Assembly: GCA_030568195.1 (NCBI GenBank)
Contig: JAJLTO010000010.1
Coordinates: 186,001 to 250,000, forward strand
Source of the DNA: Dipodascopsis uninucleata var. uninucleata
Taxonomy: Eukaryota > Ascomycota > Lipomycetes > Lipomycetales > Lipomycetaceae
DNA length: 64,000 bases
Reading direction: 5' to 3'
Positions within the stretch are counted from its first letter, which is position 1. Every line of letters starts with the position of its first letter. This document shows positions 1 to 10,352 of the stretch, one piece after another. Both the position numbers and the translations under genes were made by a program. Below the pieces are notes generated by a model. The model saw only the letters and a list, made by a program, of their open reading frames with translations. It ran no database searches and was not told the origin of the DNA.

Positions 1-79
1 GTTAGTACCTGATATAGCTCTATGATATATGTTTTTAATCGCTAACTTTGCTTGCCGTTAAATATTGTCCTCATTCTAG

Positions 80-358
80 CCACCATTTATTCCTCAATTA
101 GACTCTGAGATCGACGCAGGATACTTCGACGACTTCTCGAATCAAGAAGATATGGCAAAGTACAAGGAGGTTCATGATAAGCAAGCACAATTGGAAAGAC
201 TAGCAGACAGACCAGAAAAAATTAAGCGATCCGCATTTGTAGGCTTTACATTCAAACATTCTATGGCTCCAGGTATTCTAGAAGATGGATCGCTAAATAA
301 TAATCGCAGACCAGTAGTCAACCGGCAGTTGGATGGATCATTTGCAACTATCTTCTAA
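80..358 (+). CDS. DBF2: Dbf2/Sid2-type NDR kinase, C-terminal exon (partial)
   Basis: This is the last exon of an AGC-family NDR kinase that drives mitotic exit and septation. The exon opens after an acceptor at 78-79, preceded by a GCTAAC branch site at about 41-46; the window itself starts with GTTAGT, which may be the donor of that intron. The peptide runs FIPQLDSEIDAGYFDDF, then EEDMAKYKEV-like text (QEDMAKYKEV), then the hydrophobic-motif region with VGFTFKH. This is the AGC C-terminal extension as found in Dbf2/Dbf20/Sid2 rather than Cbk1/Orb6. The catalytic domain lies left of the window. The frame from 80 is continuous with the ATG codon at 152, so that ATG is internal. Family assignment is from recognition of the C-terminal motif only; Dbf2 versus a close NDR paralogue is not fully settled. 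Confidence 0.85.
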   Translation, partial: PPFIPQLDSEIDAGYFDDFSNQEDMAKYKEVHDKQAQLERLADRPEKIKRSAFVGFTFKHSMAPGILEDGSLNNNRRPVVNRQLDGSFATIF

Positions 359-793
359 GTTGAATAAAACATATACATTTACAGAATCAGATTATTAACC
401 AAAACACATCAAGTATAGTCAAGATATTGTATCTACCATCGAGTAATACTGTCTTCGAGTAATTTATCTTAAAAACTTCAAGTTTTCGTTCCTTACCTTG
501 AAATTATTTATATACATTCAATTTGTTTCGTGTTAATCCTTTTAGTATTAGTATTTGTTGTAGTCTATTAGTTTTGTATGAATGAGAATGGTATCCAGGT
601 AAAATGGAAATAGTCATCAATAGGTTAGTAAGTCTACACCTCCAATATTGATAGGATTCAGAGAATAAATTTGAAGTGGAAAATTCACGAAGAAAACAAC
701 ATAATAGCGTTGATTGATTTTCCATTTTCATACACTATTGCACTATTATTTAACAATACACAAATAAATTTTTTGTTCCAGTATCTACTTAAT
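359..793. other. Convergent 3' intergenic stretch
   Basis: The 3' ends of the Dbf2-like kinase (plus) and RPL14 (minus) face each other across about 435 bases. The stretch is AT-rich. Short frames in it overlap on both strands and show no family pattern. I see no RNA gene. Confidence 0.6.
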
Positions 794-1464
794 CTATGCC
801 GACGCCTTCTTAGCCTTTGCAAGAGCCTTCTTGACCTCGTATCGTTGCTAAAAAATGACTTATTAGTTACTGTCCGCTAATACAATCAACATTAACACGG
901 GCTTGAATAATAACGCATAAATACGCATATCGTACTGTAATTCCCGTGCTTTAAAGAAAAAACTATTGACATACCTGCTTCTTCAAAATTAAAACCTGGA
1001 ATCTCTCAAAGTCAGAAAGGTTCCATCGGACCTGGCGGCTCTTAATCTTCTGAGCCCAAGCACTCTTAGCCCATTTCTCAGCAATGCCAGACTCAGCAAA
1101 TCTCTTTGCGACGACACCACTACGAGCACCTCGGGGCAACTTGGCGACAGTGAGAGGAGTGAGGGTGACCTGTGCAAGTGGAACAGCCTGTCTTGGGACC
1201 TCAGTAGAAGGGCCATCAACGAGAATCTGCGAAAATAAATATAAAACGTTAGAATAGCTCAATGATTATGGTCCAACAGATAAAAGCTACGCATTTCTTC
1301 TCGTTTCTCGTTTCTCGTTTCTCCTTTCAACTTACTCTCTTGTGATCGATGATTTCAACGATAGTAGCGAGCTTGCCAGCATAAGCACCCTTGTTGACGA
1401 GAACAACACGACCAACCTCAACAAGACGCCACTGGTTAGCCTTAACAGAAGATTCCTCAGACAT
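794..1464 (-). CDS. RPL14: Ribosomal protein eL14 (60S)
   Basis: Structural protein of the large cytosolic ribosomal subunit. Three exons: 1336-1464, 975-1226 and 794-847, giving 144 codons of protein (yeast Rpl14 is 138). Exon 1 has [20 protein letters not shown] followed by VEIIDHKR, the eL14 KOW-type start. Exon 2 has [17 protein letters not shown] and [14 protein letters not shown]. Exon 3 ends in a lysine/alanine-rich tail, [13 protein letters not shown]. Donors are GTAAG (1335) and GTATGT (974), and all phases close. The start is the only ATG upstream of the conserved text. The promoter has HomolD and HomolE-like elements about 155-180 bases upstream, as expected for a ribosomal protein gene in non-Saccharomyces ascomycetes. 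Confidence 0.96.
1298..1324 (-). repeat. 7-bp tandem repeat inside RPL14 intron 1
   Basis: Nearly four copies of TTCTCGT on the plus strand, so the RPL14 transcript reads GAGAAAC repeats beginning about ten bases after the intron 1 donor. It is a purine-rich run in the 5' half of the intron. Confidence 0.8.
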
Positions 1465-1618
1465 TATTGTATATACGATTGTAGAATTACGGGCTAAATC
1501 GAAAGACCGGCTGACACTACCTTTGAATAAAGAGAGATGTATTTACTTCGATATGAGAGTTTAGTCTTGGTGGTAGGCGATAGTAACACTCTTAGAGAGA
1601 CGCAGTGCGGCTATATAG

Positions 1619-1626
1619 CAGTCACA
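1619..1626 (-). promoter_or_regulatory. HomolD box of RPL14
   Basis: CAGTCACA on the plus strand (TGTGACTG in gene orientation), 155 bases upstream of the RPL14 start. HomolD is the core promoter element of ribosomal protein genes in fission yeast and is widespread in ascomycetes. It belongs to a 12-base word CAGTCACAAATT that recurs exactly in PGK1 intron 1. Confidence 0.75.
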
Positions 1627-1640
1627 AATTGTAGGTCGTA

Positions 1641-1646
1641 ACCCTA
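1641..1646 (-). promoter_or_regulatory. HomolE-like word upstream of the RPL14 HomolD box
   Basis: ACCCTA, 14 bases further upstream of the HomolD box relative to RPL14. In fission yeast HomolE (ACCCTACCCT) lies upstream of HomolD, the same order as here. Only the first half of the consensus is present, so the call is tentative. Confidence 0.45.
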
Positions 1647-2819
1647 TATTATGGTATTATTGGATATGTGTATATGTCATGCTGTTTGCCATTTATACCT
1701 TAAATTTTCGTCTAGCAGTTCATCTGATCTTTACTTCGATCAAGTTGGCTATTTCTTCCTATACTTACTGTCCTTGCTGTAGTGTATGTAGTTTATGTGA
1801 AGGAATTACTTTCAGAAATCTAGCCTCAATGGAAGTTGCATAAGATTCTGCTTCTCATGTATATCATTCTTGTGAACAGGTAATCGGGGACCAATAGAGC
1901 AAAGGTAAGAATTTTTTGATATACTGTTCTTGTGAATGAACTGGCATTTCGTGATGATATAATTTGCGTTTGAGAGTTCTAGTCTTCAGATTATCGCCTA
2001 ATCTAACAAGAAGCTTTAACGACATGAAACCAAATTTTTCTCTGACATTAGATTGATGTGCGAGTATTTGACCATTAATATAATCAATTTCTGATATTAT
2101 TGCTATATCGAGAATACTGACGTATTATATTTCTCTGTATTTAGAAAGCTAGGAAATCTTTTAAAGCATTAGTAAAAAGTAAATGATTCTTTATGATCAT
2201 GTCAAATTCACTGTATACGAGCAAACAATGTGTAAAAAGTCAGGTCAGACAAAGGATGAGTAATGAAATGTTTTATGTTAGAAAAGGGGGATGATTACAA
2301 GAATAGGGCATTGAGATATATATATACTCACATGGAGTAAAAATAATAGACGTCTATGAAAATTATCGTGAAGCAGACATGAATTATGTCCAGTGATAAT
2401 ATTTAAGAACAAAAGTAAGAAGAAAACAATATAATCATATGCACTAGTAAATACAACATTGTCAAGAATACAAGAATAGCTAGCTGAGGACTCAAAAGGT
2501 AGACATTACTAGAAACGACATCAATACAAAATAATAAAAAACATAACCACCGTTACAACATGATCGAGTTAGGAAATATCACTATTAATATTAAATAAAA
2601 ATATTTATAAAAGAAAAAAATCAAGAGAAATTAACAAAACACAAGGTGTCTTCCCGAGATTACACAATGCATTTTAGAGAGTATCATGACAACGAAAGAA
2701 TGAGTAGACAACTTTATCTCCAAAAATAGTCATACGATATAAATAGTATCGGACGCTCTCTTCCTTCTCAAAGGTAGAATATCATAATCACAATGTAATC
2801 TACCATGTATGAACTACCC

Positions 2820-3565
2820 TTAGGTGAAGTGAACAATGAGAGGAACAATAATGACCACCAACAATATAATGATACCACTATAATAAGTACAACGTTAGTG
2901 TTTCTGTTCATCGATTTCTAGTCGTGCTCTAATGACAAAATAGACGCTTAGACGCTTAACTTACGCAATCAGACACATTCGCATTTTCATGTCCTTCCAC
3001 CACATCGCTTTTCGAGCCTTGTGGGCACCTCTTCGGAAACCTTGAGCAGAAACAACAAGGTTATCAGTCTTTCCTCGTAGATCAGTAATACGTCCTCCTC
3101 TATAGACGTCAAAACATCAGTAAAATATTCTCTTTGTAAAGCCCCTCTCAGGCACTGTTCATTGTTCAAATCATCTCCATACGTACCTTTCTGCGACCTT
3201 GTTGATGTTATCTCTCATAATCTCGACTGTATCGTCGATTTGCTATATAACGAATAAAATAAATTAGCATACATCTATAATTCCATACTTGATCCCTCAT
3301 CCGACTAATAAAATACGTCATACAACCCGTCTTGCTCGTCTGCCACGAGTGACTCGCAAACCATCTACACAATCTTTCCTCCCCTCAAGGCATCTTCCGC
3401 ATAACGTCCGATGCTGTTAAGATCACGCATCATCAAAGCTAAGGAATCACCTCTTCGTTAAAAGAAACAACTTACTGCCTGGATATTGGCGGTCTTACTA
3501 GGACCACTAGTTTGTGGTGCATCGTATGGCACGTAGGGATCATAAGGTGTAGTATTCGATGACAT
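2820..3565 (-). CDS. SNC1: Synaptobrevin/VAMP R-SNARE, Snc1-like
   Basis: Exocytic vesicle R-SNARE that pairs with plasma-membrane t-SNAREs for fusion and endosomal recycling. Four exons, 3476-3565, 3187-3242, 2965-3099 and 2820-2877, encode 112 residues; yeast Snc1 is 117. The SNARE helix includes [17 protein letters not shown], whose arginine after AE is the zero-layer residue, then [20 protein letters not shown], and a C-terminal membrane anchor ending [10 protein letters not shown]. The last intron donor GTAAGT overlaps what would otherwise be a TAA directly after LIA; only splicing to 2877 restores the membrane anchor. The four-exon model keeps phase throughout. Start chosen at the sole upstream in-frame ATG, followed by a short proline-rich tail typical of fungal Snc proteins. 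Confidence 0.95.
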
Positions 3566-3972
3566 TGTTGACGGCGACAACCAAAACGGACCAAATGTCT
3601 TTCAATCAATCAAAAAAATAATCTATCGATAAAATATCAAATCCCTCGAAGAGTCACTTTAAATCGGTATAATGCTTGTGTGTAATTTATCGTTCGAGTT
3701 CGAGCACGAACAGTTCTCTTCTTTTCTAAAAACAGCCTATCATTAGTATTTAAATCGACCCCAAAAAATCCCTGTCGCTACTTATTATTTTTGTGCAATC
3801 CTCTAATATACTAAAGATTAATCTTACCTATATCGCAATAAAATGATAAAAAAGCCCTTTACGCTATGATTTACTAAGATTTTGCACAGTAAATTTATGA
3901 CAGTCTACTGTAAAATTCGACTACTGTCGAGCTACCTTTTATACCGTATAACAATAATAGTAAACAGGCGAA
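3566..3972. promoter_or_regulatory. Divergent promoter region, SNC1 / REC8
   Basis: About 400 bases between the SNC1 start (minus) and the first plausible plus-strand transcript start region for REC8. It is AT-rich, with no motif I can name. Confidence 0.5.
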
Positions 3973-4257
3973 ATGGCTTGCGAACCATCCGAATATGAGG
4001 ATGAGTGGCGCAACATAGTGGCTGGTATAATCGGCCATTTAATTCGCCACAACGCTTCTCTGTGAGCCTCCCAGTTACTTTAAATATTAAGGTACTGAGT
4101 TAGCAAGCCTTGACGCGTATGCTCTATACTCTGTCATTCTGACAATCTTTGAATTTCTCTTTGTAGGACAGATTTAGACGAATTATTAAATAGAAATAAG
4201 CTGAATATTTTATTTTACGTGGTGGATCTGTGGTTACGTTATGTTTTATTCATATGA
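3973..4257 (+). CDS. Candidate spliced 59-codon frame upstream of and overlapping REC8
   Basis: ATG at 3973 opens MACEPSEYEDEWRNIVAG and reaches a donor CT|GTGAGC at 4062. A CTGAC branch site and a strong acceptor TTTCTCTTTGTAG (ends 4166) follow, and the joined frame continues as TDLDELLNRNKLNILFYVV to a TGA at 4255-4257, inside REC8 exon 1 in another frame. Phase is exact (89 + 91 nt). I do not recognise the product; the second half is hydrophobic. It may be a small independent gene, an upstream frame that represses REC8 translation, or a 5'-leader intron of REC8 with a chance frame. The splice signals are the strongest evidence. Confidence 0.3.
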
Positions 4258-6591
4258 TATTCTTTCAAGGAAGTCGAGCGGTTTGAGTACAGTCTGGTAA
4301 GTACGAGTAGCTCGCTTGTAACTTGCCAACTGATCGCGTTATAAAGCTAGCGTGTACTAACGATCAATACTCAACTGTTCGTTCTAGGCTTGTTGCGACG
4401 CTTGGAGCAAAATCATCACTCAAGAAAGTGCACAGAAAAGAAATTATGTCGGTTAGAGTACCTGACGCGTGCGATCTGATCATGCACCCTCCACAACCAC
4501 TGGCTCTGAGACTCAGCTCAAATCTTCTCTATGGCGTGACCAGTGTTTATTATCAGCAGTTTATTTTCTTCGTCGGTACGTATGTTGGAAAATAGAGCGA
4601 AGCCGTCTTCATTAGTTAGAAGAAAGGTAGAAGAAGAAAAGTAGAACTGACCGTAGGTCTCATAGCCGACGTGACTGCTGCTCACACGAAATTGAAGAGA
4701 ATATTTTATAGTTTGAACTCTTCAGGGCAAGATATTGATTTGAATACGAGCCAAAGGTAATTCTTTTCCTATATGCCTATATTTGACCGTCTCAAATCAA
4801 TTGCTAATGTCATCTTATGTAGTGTGTCAAAATCCTACGAAGGGAACATTCTAAACGATGATCCCAGTTTTTCCATTGAGTTTGGCCTCCTTCCTCCTCT
4901 GCCGCTTCTATCCAGAGAGGCTAACTTTTCGGATGATTTATACTCCTTGTCCATTCACGATTCAAGTTCTGTTACTAGTCGAAGTGTTCTTTCTCGTTCA
5001 TCACCAATACGTGATCAGTCGATTACTCTTATCTCGGAGAATAATGAGATTTCAGACTTTTATTCAGGTAGTAATCTAGGTTTTGATGATGATGCGGGTA
5101 ACGTTGACTTTGAATTTGGCCACGAAGGCAATATTCTTGGACTGGAAGAGGATAAAAGAGCATCTGGAGGGCGGCGCGAATCTGATATACCGTCTGATTT
5201 TCTTGGAATAGATAGCCAAATGCCTGTGGTCAGTATTCGGCTTGTTTCCATTTTATAGGATAAATTAGAAATTGCGATGAATCATATGTGCATATCACTA
5301 ACATTTATTCGATTTTTGATTTGTTTAGGAATTTGGGGAGGTGCCTATGATACTAGATTACAATGATGAGAGATACCGCATAGAAAATAGTGAAGGTTTA
5401 CCTGCAGGTGTAAAAAGAATAGCTGAGCATGAGAATGAATATCCTACTTATATCGATAAAACTATCGAAGAAAATAGTGAGAAACCTATTGAGAAACGTA
5501 GAAAAGTCGTTAGGTCCCTTAAACCTGATCTGGAGACACAATTAGCTACTTCGGCTCTGAGAGAGAGTCGTGATAACTATATCGAGCATATGATTAAGGC
5601 AACGGTCATACGCCGTGAGCGAGAAGAAGCGAGTTTCGCGCGTGCCCATGCCGCAGACTTCTTTGTATACCTTGGTGATTATAATGGAGAAATCAACAAA
5701 ATATTGCATGGTGCATGCAAGGGATTTAAGTTGCCGATGACTGAAAGCGTCGACCACGATCATGAACGGATTGATGATGTAATTGACGAGGATATGGTTC
5801 GACGAGCAAATACTCACTATGCTACTGGTTTTGGACTTGACGATGGTGGACTTGGTCTCCAAGAGGACGCACAGGGTGGCCCTCTATTTGATGATGTAGA
5901 ACTCGCGCGTAATTTATCTTCAGATCAAGAATTTGGATTAGGACAATCGTCTAGTTTGCTACCGTGGAATTCACTGTCCCTATCGAATTCTAATACTAAT
6001 AGTGTTTCTCTCGGTCCTTCAGCGTTGGATTCGTCTAGACGTCTATCTTCTCTGTCTAGTCGTCAGCGACGACGTTTATCGACAATGTCTACCGGATTAG
6101 AACAGCTTGATAGTTTTGAGGAAGAATACTACAATCTTCCTGGATCGGATGGAAGTAAGCATATCGATGATGATTTTGAAGGTATGTATGGTCTTTATAG
6201 TATTCGAATCATTCTCTATTGCATGTTGATTAACATACGTAGCGCAACGAAAGCAATCTAATGACCTTAGCATGGAATCGCGTTTGTCTCCCATGGAGCG
6301 AGACAGTCGAAACTTTTTGAGGTACGCTATCCCTTTAGTTCATCGAATCTATCTGATATCGTAATTCAATTCTAAAGAAATTTTCATAGTTATGTTGTGG
6401 GCCAAATGGATACTCTCGACTCGGAAGTTGTTATCTTTGACGAGTTAGTGGATCCGGCACAGTGCTCTAGAATGGTAGCTGCTCAAGGCCTGATGCACGT
6501 CTTATCTCTAGCTAGCATGGGCATCTTATCGGTCGATCAACAGCTTGCTTATGGTCCAATCGATATGAAAATTTCACCTGATATCCTTTAG
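4241..6591 (+). CDS. REC8: Meiotic cohesin alpha-kleisin Rec8
   Basis: Kleisin subunit that closes the cohesin ring in meiosis. Seven exons: 4241-4296, 4388-4575, 4657-4756, 4823-5228, 5329-6181, 6243-6321 and 6390-6591; all phases close to 627 residues. The N-terminus has MFYSYDILSRKSSG then VWLVATLGAKSSLKKV and PLALRLSSNLLYGV, the Rec8 form of the kleisin N-domain rather than mitotic Rad21. The C-terminal winged helix has DSRNFL, LASMGILSVDQQLAYGPI. The middle is acidic and Ser-rich, as usual. Donor 5229 is GTCAGT, less canonical than the others. The start ATG follows the expected kleisin pattern and cannot be moved upstream in frame. Meiotic genes in fungi are often controlled at splicing, and seven exons is high for this window. 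Confidence 0.93.
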
Positions 6592-7052
6592 TCAAAATAA
6601 CCGCCTTGTTTAGTGCTGTTGATTTACTGTATTCCTGATATTATTAGATATTATATCCCGTCTGATCTCAAGTCTGATTTTTTATGCGAACATCATAATA
6701 TACCCAATTATTTTTACATTAATAACTATGGCAATTTACGATATCCTGACATTTGTGATTTGACTGTTTGTCTGTTATCAATATAGTATGGATTAACAAT
6801 TACTTGGTCCAGCCGTAGTTGCGCTGTGATGTTTTTTGTAGCCATAGTGTCCACTAGACATTAATTGGGATATTCCATGAAACGCCAAAAAAATTGAATA
6901 CTGAATTTCTACAGTTCGAGATTTTTAAATAAAACAAAGTAATTATTGTCGTCTTGCGTGAAATTTTGATCAAGAGTCTTGTAAACGGTGCTTCTTTCAA
7001 AGAATCGTTAAATCAAAAGAATATTCTCGCGCATTAGGATTCTGAACTCAGA
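6592..7052. other. Intergenic, REC8 3' flank and GPN3 promoter
   Basis: About 460 AT-rich bases between two plus-strand genes. No frame or motif that I can support. Confidence 0.6.
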
Positions 7053-8160
7053 ATGTCGAGAGTGGGCGTTCTTGTTCTAGGTCCGGCAGGTGTTGGAAAG
7101 GTAATATGAAAATGACTCTCTGTTGATCTAGGACTTCTTAATCTAGCATGATGCTGGTTTATCTTTTCAATTTGGCTTAAAATTTTTGAGAACTAAAATA
7201 TTACTGAATAGAGCACTTTCTGCACTGCGCTGATAAATCATATACACACTATCGGTAGACGAGCACACATCGTTAATTTAGATCCAGCCGCTGAACCTAA
7301 CGAGCATGAGTTTACCATAGACATACGAGATTTGATATCGCTAGAAGATGTAATGGAAGAAATGTCGTTTGGACCAAATGGCGGTCTTATATATTGTTTT
7401 GAGTATGTTTAACTTTGCTCTCTGTGCGAAGATCGAGATACAGAGATACTTTTATATCACATAATATTAACCATTGATATACCATTTTCATTTCTAATCA
7501 CAGATTCCTGTTAAATCACCTTGAATGGCTGGATGAAGAAATAGGCGATTATGAGGATGAGTTTTTACTCTTTGACTGTCCTGGTTAGTTATTATGGTAT
7601 GCATTTTGTTTGGATTGACAATTACGGATACTGATGATTTCTCTATAGGCCAGATAGAGCTCTATACTCATGTACCAGTCCTACCGACTATTGTAAAGCA
7701 TCTAACGCATCAGCTTTCTTTTAATCTCTGTGCTACCTACCTCCTTGAGGCTCCCTTTGCAATTGATCCTCCGAAGTTTTTCTCTGGAGTTATGAGTGCA
7801 ATGTCTGCTATGATATTACTAGAGCTACCACACCTAAATATTCTCAGCAAAATGGATCTAATCAAGGATGAGATGTCACAACGCGAAATAAAATCTTTTT
7901 TGAATCCAGATGCCTCCTTGGTTGCAAAGCTTGACAATTCCACAAACGAAAAGTTTTATCTGCTAAATCACGCTATCATGAATCTTGTAGACGATTTTGG
8001 AATGCTACAATTTCTGCCATTAGATTCTGGTAGTCCTGATAGTGTCTCAACTATACTTAGTTATATTGACGACTTAACACAGTGGGCAGAGGCACAGGAA
8101 CCAAAAGAGCCAAAAGACGAAGTTGAATTAAATGACGATGAATTTGAAGAATCTGAGTAA
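7053..8160 (+). CDS. GPN3: GPN-loop GTPase 3
   Basis: Small GTPase needed for assembly and nuclear import of RNA polymerase II. Four exons, 7053-7100, 7212-7402, 7504-7583 and 7649-8160, encode 276 residues (yeast 272). P-loop GPAGVGKST spans the first splice junction. The Gly-Pro-Asn insert appears in [15 protein letters not shown], followed by [12 protein letters not shown] (switch II) and NILSKMDLI (G4-like). The text [14 protein letters not shown] is nearly kept as [14 protein letters not shown]. The acidic C-terminal tail is typical. Similarity to the yeast protein runs end to end, so Gpn3 is preferred over Gpn1 or Gpn2. Confidence 0.95.
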
Positions 8161-8318
8161 CCAAGTAGTGAAACATCACTGCTTCGATATGTTTGCACTG
8201 GACTAGTCTCAAAAAGCATATCATATATTATATTCTGTAAAATTACAGTACTACAACATCTATTTTTAGTATAGAAATCAATAATGCGAAATAGTAAAAT
8301 AGAAATAAAATCACAAAA

Positions 8319-9776
8319 TTATGAAGTGAATGTCTCTTTGTGTTTTTGATCTTTAATAGAGGACATAGACTGTGAAGTTAACGATGATTCTGGCGGATGA
8401 CTCTCCTTCTTAACCTTGAAAATATCTGTAATTTTAGTTTGCTTGGGCTGCTTATCACCTTTATCTTCTGCTTGAACGATTGGGACAGTCGTAGTCGCTT
8501 CAGAAAACCTATTTTTAACATCTCCTTTGCTACTATGTAAGATTGCTGTACTTCCGACATCACCATTATTTAATAGTGTTGGTAATAGCTGGCAATCTCC
8601 GCGAATGTCGTAATCAAAACAAGACTGCAGCGGAGCAGGTGGAGGATCATGATTGACCCAAACTACGAGTCCTTTGATCGCATGAACTGCAAGTGACATT
8701 TCACGAACTATTCGCTTAACACCGGGGACTTTAAGACTCGTTCCTACCACCAGAAGTCCATCAGGTCGTGATTTAAGATCTGCTGCAGTCACAGATCCAA
8801 TTGCTTCGCTATCTGGATTATATTCATTATACAGTACAATACGGGGACGCATTATTCCAACTCCTTGAGTTCGCTTACCAACAACCTCCCGCACAGAGTC
8901 AAGCTCCTTGCATTCCGGGCATTCGGGAGCTGGGTTGTCGTTGAATATAAGTGGATCGAAAGCAGATATGTAACCACATTTTGAACATATCATTTTCTCA
9001 AGACTACCATGTAACTGAATAGTTTTAGGCCAGGGAGCTTTTGCAGGAAGCGGTGCAATAGTCTCAAGACCAGATAAAGATGATTCCAGAGAATCGACAT
9101 TTTGAGTATATAGACGTAAAAGTCTATTCTCTTGCGCTAATTTTCCTAATAACGAGTGGAACGAAGTTGTTGTCGCATCTTTGGACAATGAATGGAGGCT
9201 GTTTACCATTTGATGGAACATGCGTATTGAATTTTCGCTGTGGTAAACCGATACATCAAACATAGATTGACCTGAACCTTTTAGTTTGAAACTATCTTTG
9301 ACCGTCTTAAATATTCCTGATGGAGAACGAAAGTCTGGTATACCTGCTTGAACTGAGATTCCAGCGCCAACCACAACTACAAGCCGCTTTGCCCTACTGA
9401 ATGCATATCTGATGTGATCCGCCTCTGGTGTACTCATGAACGCTTCCGACAAAATTTGCGTCTTACATTGGTAAGGCTCAAAAGAAACGAGACGCTTACG
9501 TTTGCCTGATCTATTCGCAACAGAAGCAGAACCTCTTTTTGCTGGCGCTTTTCTCGCTCGCTTCTTTGGTTTGGCCTTCAAGTCTTCGTTACTCTCCAGA
9601 GACTTTGTCTTGCCATTGTACTTCATCAATTCTTTTGGTGGATCTATAACTATATTGTCTGAAATAGTGCCAGTTTGAATCTGCTCTGAATTAGTGTCAT
9701 GCTGCTCTTTGTCTAACGTAGTAGAATTGAGCTCCATCTGAGAAGTTGACATCGTTTGCTCTGTAGGAGTTCCCAT
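8319..9776 (-). CDS. HST4: Sirtuin of the Hst3/Hst4 class
   Basis: NAD-dependent histone deacetylase; Hst3/Hst4 family members remove H3K56 acetylation after S phase. Single exon, 485 residues. A basic nuclear-type segment lies near residues 69-95 (KPKKRARKAPAKRG). The Rossmann motif VVVVGAGISVQAGIPDFR begins at about 133, TQNVDSLE at 224, and the catalytic histidine is H256 in QLHGSLE. A zinc site has CSKC at 264-267 and CPEC at 286-289. The C-terminal tail after the catalytic core is low-complexity but contains QTKITDIF, close to a PCNA-interacting motif. Start is the first ATG of the frame; M9 is an alternative. Hst3/Hst4 rather than Sir2/Hst2 is chosen from GVGIMRPRIVLYNEYNP and the PDGLLVVGTSLKV block. 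Confidence 0.9.
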   Translation of the reverse strand: MGTPTEQTMSTSQMELNSTTLDKEQHDTNSEQIQTGTISDNIVIDPPKELMKYNGKTKSLESNEDLKAKPKKRARKAPAKRGSASVANRSGKRKRLVSFEPYQCKTQILSEAFMSTPEADHIRYAFSRAKRLVVVVGAGISVQAGIPDFRSPSGIFKTVKDSFKLKGSGQSMFDVSVYHSENSIRMFHQMVNSLHSLSKDATTTSFHSLLGKLAQENRLLRLYTQNVDSLESSLSGLETIAPLPAKAPWPKTIQLHGSLEKMICSKCGYISAFDPLIFNDNPAPECPECKELDSVREVVGKRTQGVGIMRPRIVLYNEYNPDSEAIGSVTAADLKSRPDGLLVVGTSLKVPGVKRIVREMSLAVHAIKGLVVWVNHDPPPAPLQSCFDYDIRGDCQLLPTLLNNGDVGSTAILHSSKGDVKNRFSEATTTVPIVQAEDKGDKQPKQTKITDIFKVKKESHPPESSLTSQSMSSIKDQKHKETFTS

Positions 9777-10352
9777 TATGTCTAAACTATACTCCTTTTC
9801 TCAGTCGCTTTAAATCCCTATCGATAAGGGTGACTGTGAATATGAAAGAGATCAGGTTATTCTACTCTAACCTGTTGATATGTCATAAGCCACTAGAAAG
9901 CGTCCATGATATGTAGTAACGTAGACGGTGTAAGTTCTTTAGAATCAGATGTGTTTTTGAACTATACAATATGTAAAATGCCTTTATAATTGGGTTTCGG
10001 GTTGCCATATCACAAACAATAAGATGATAAAACACCATCACAAAACGAATACGTACAATTTGAACAAAAATACAGTAGAGAAAGAATAGAGTAATGAGTA
10101 TATCATTTAATAATAAATCAAGTGATGCTAACGGATAATATTATTAAGCTACATGGAGATCGCGATTATGGATATATATCTACTTTGATGTTTTACTTGT
10201 AAATAGGAATTTATCTTATAGAATATAAGATGCTGAATAAAATAATCTTTATTCAACGGTATTATATTGCATAAAAAGAACTAAGGTAAATCGATTGTAG
10301 ATCATATGCGGCTACATCGCTGCATTGCTGATCGAGATAAAAACTCGTCTAT
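9777..10352. other. Sirtuin promoter and PGK1 3' flank
   Basis: About 575 AT-rich bases between two minus-strand genes. GGTGACTG at 9828-9835 is a one-base variant of the HomolD word about 50 bases upstream of the sirtuin start; I do not call it functional. Confidence 0.5.

Larger units (their letters stand above)
1465..2819. other. RPL14 upstream region and SNC1 3' flank
   Basis: About 1.35 kb. The first 200 bases are the RPL14 promoter with the HomolD and HomolE-like words. The remainder is AT-rich with no frame of family character. A C/D-box-like pair (GTGATGA near 1951, CTGA near 2042) was considered and not accepted because no terminal stem is visible. Confidence 0.6.

Noticed and set aside
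1951-2045. C/D-box snoRNA-like arrangement (GTGATGA ... CTGA)
   Set aside because: The boxes are short and common, and the flanks do not pair into a terminal stem.
8786-8793. CAGTCACA word inside the sirtuin coding region
   Set aside because: Within a conserved coding exon; an 8-mer is expected about twice by chance in the window.
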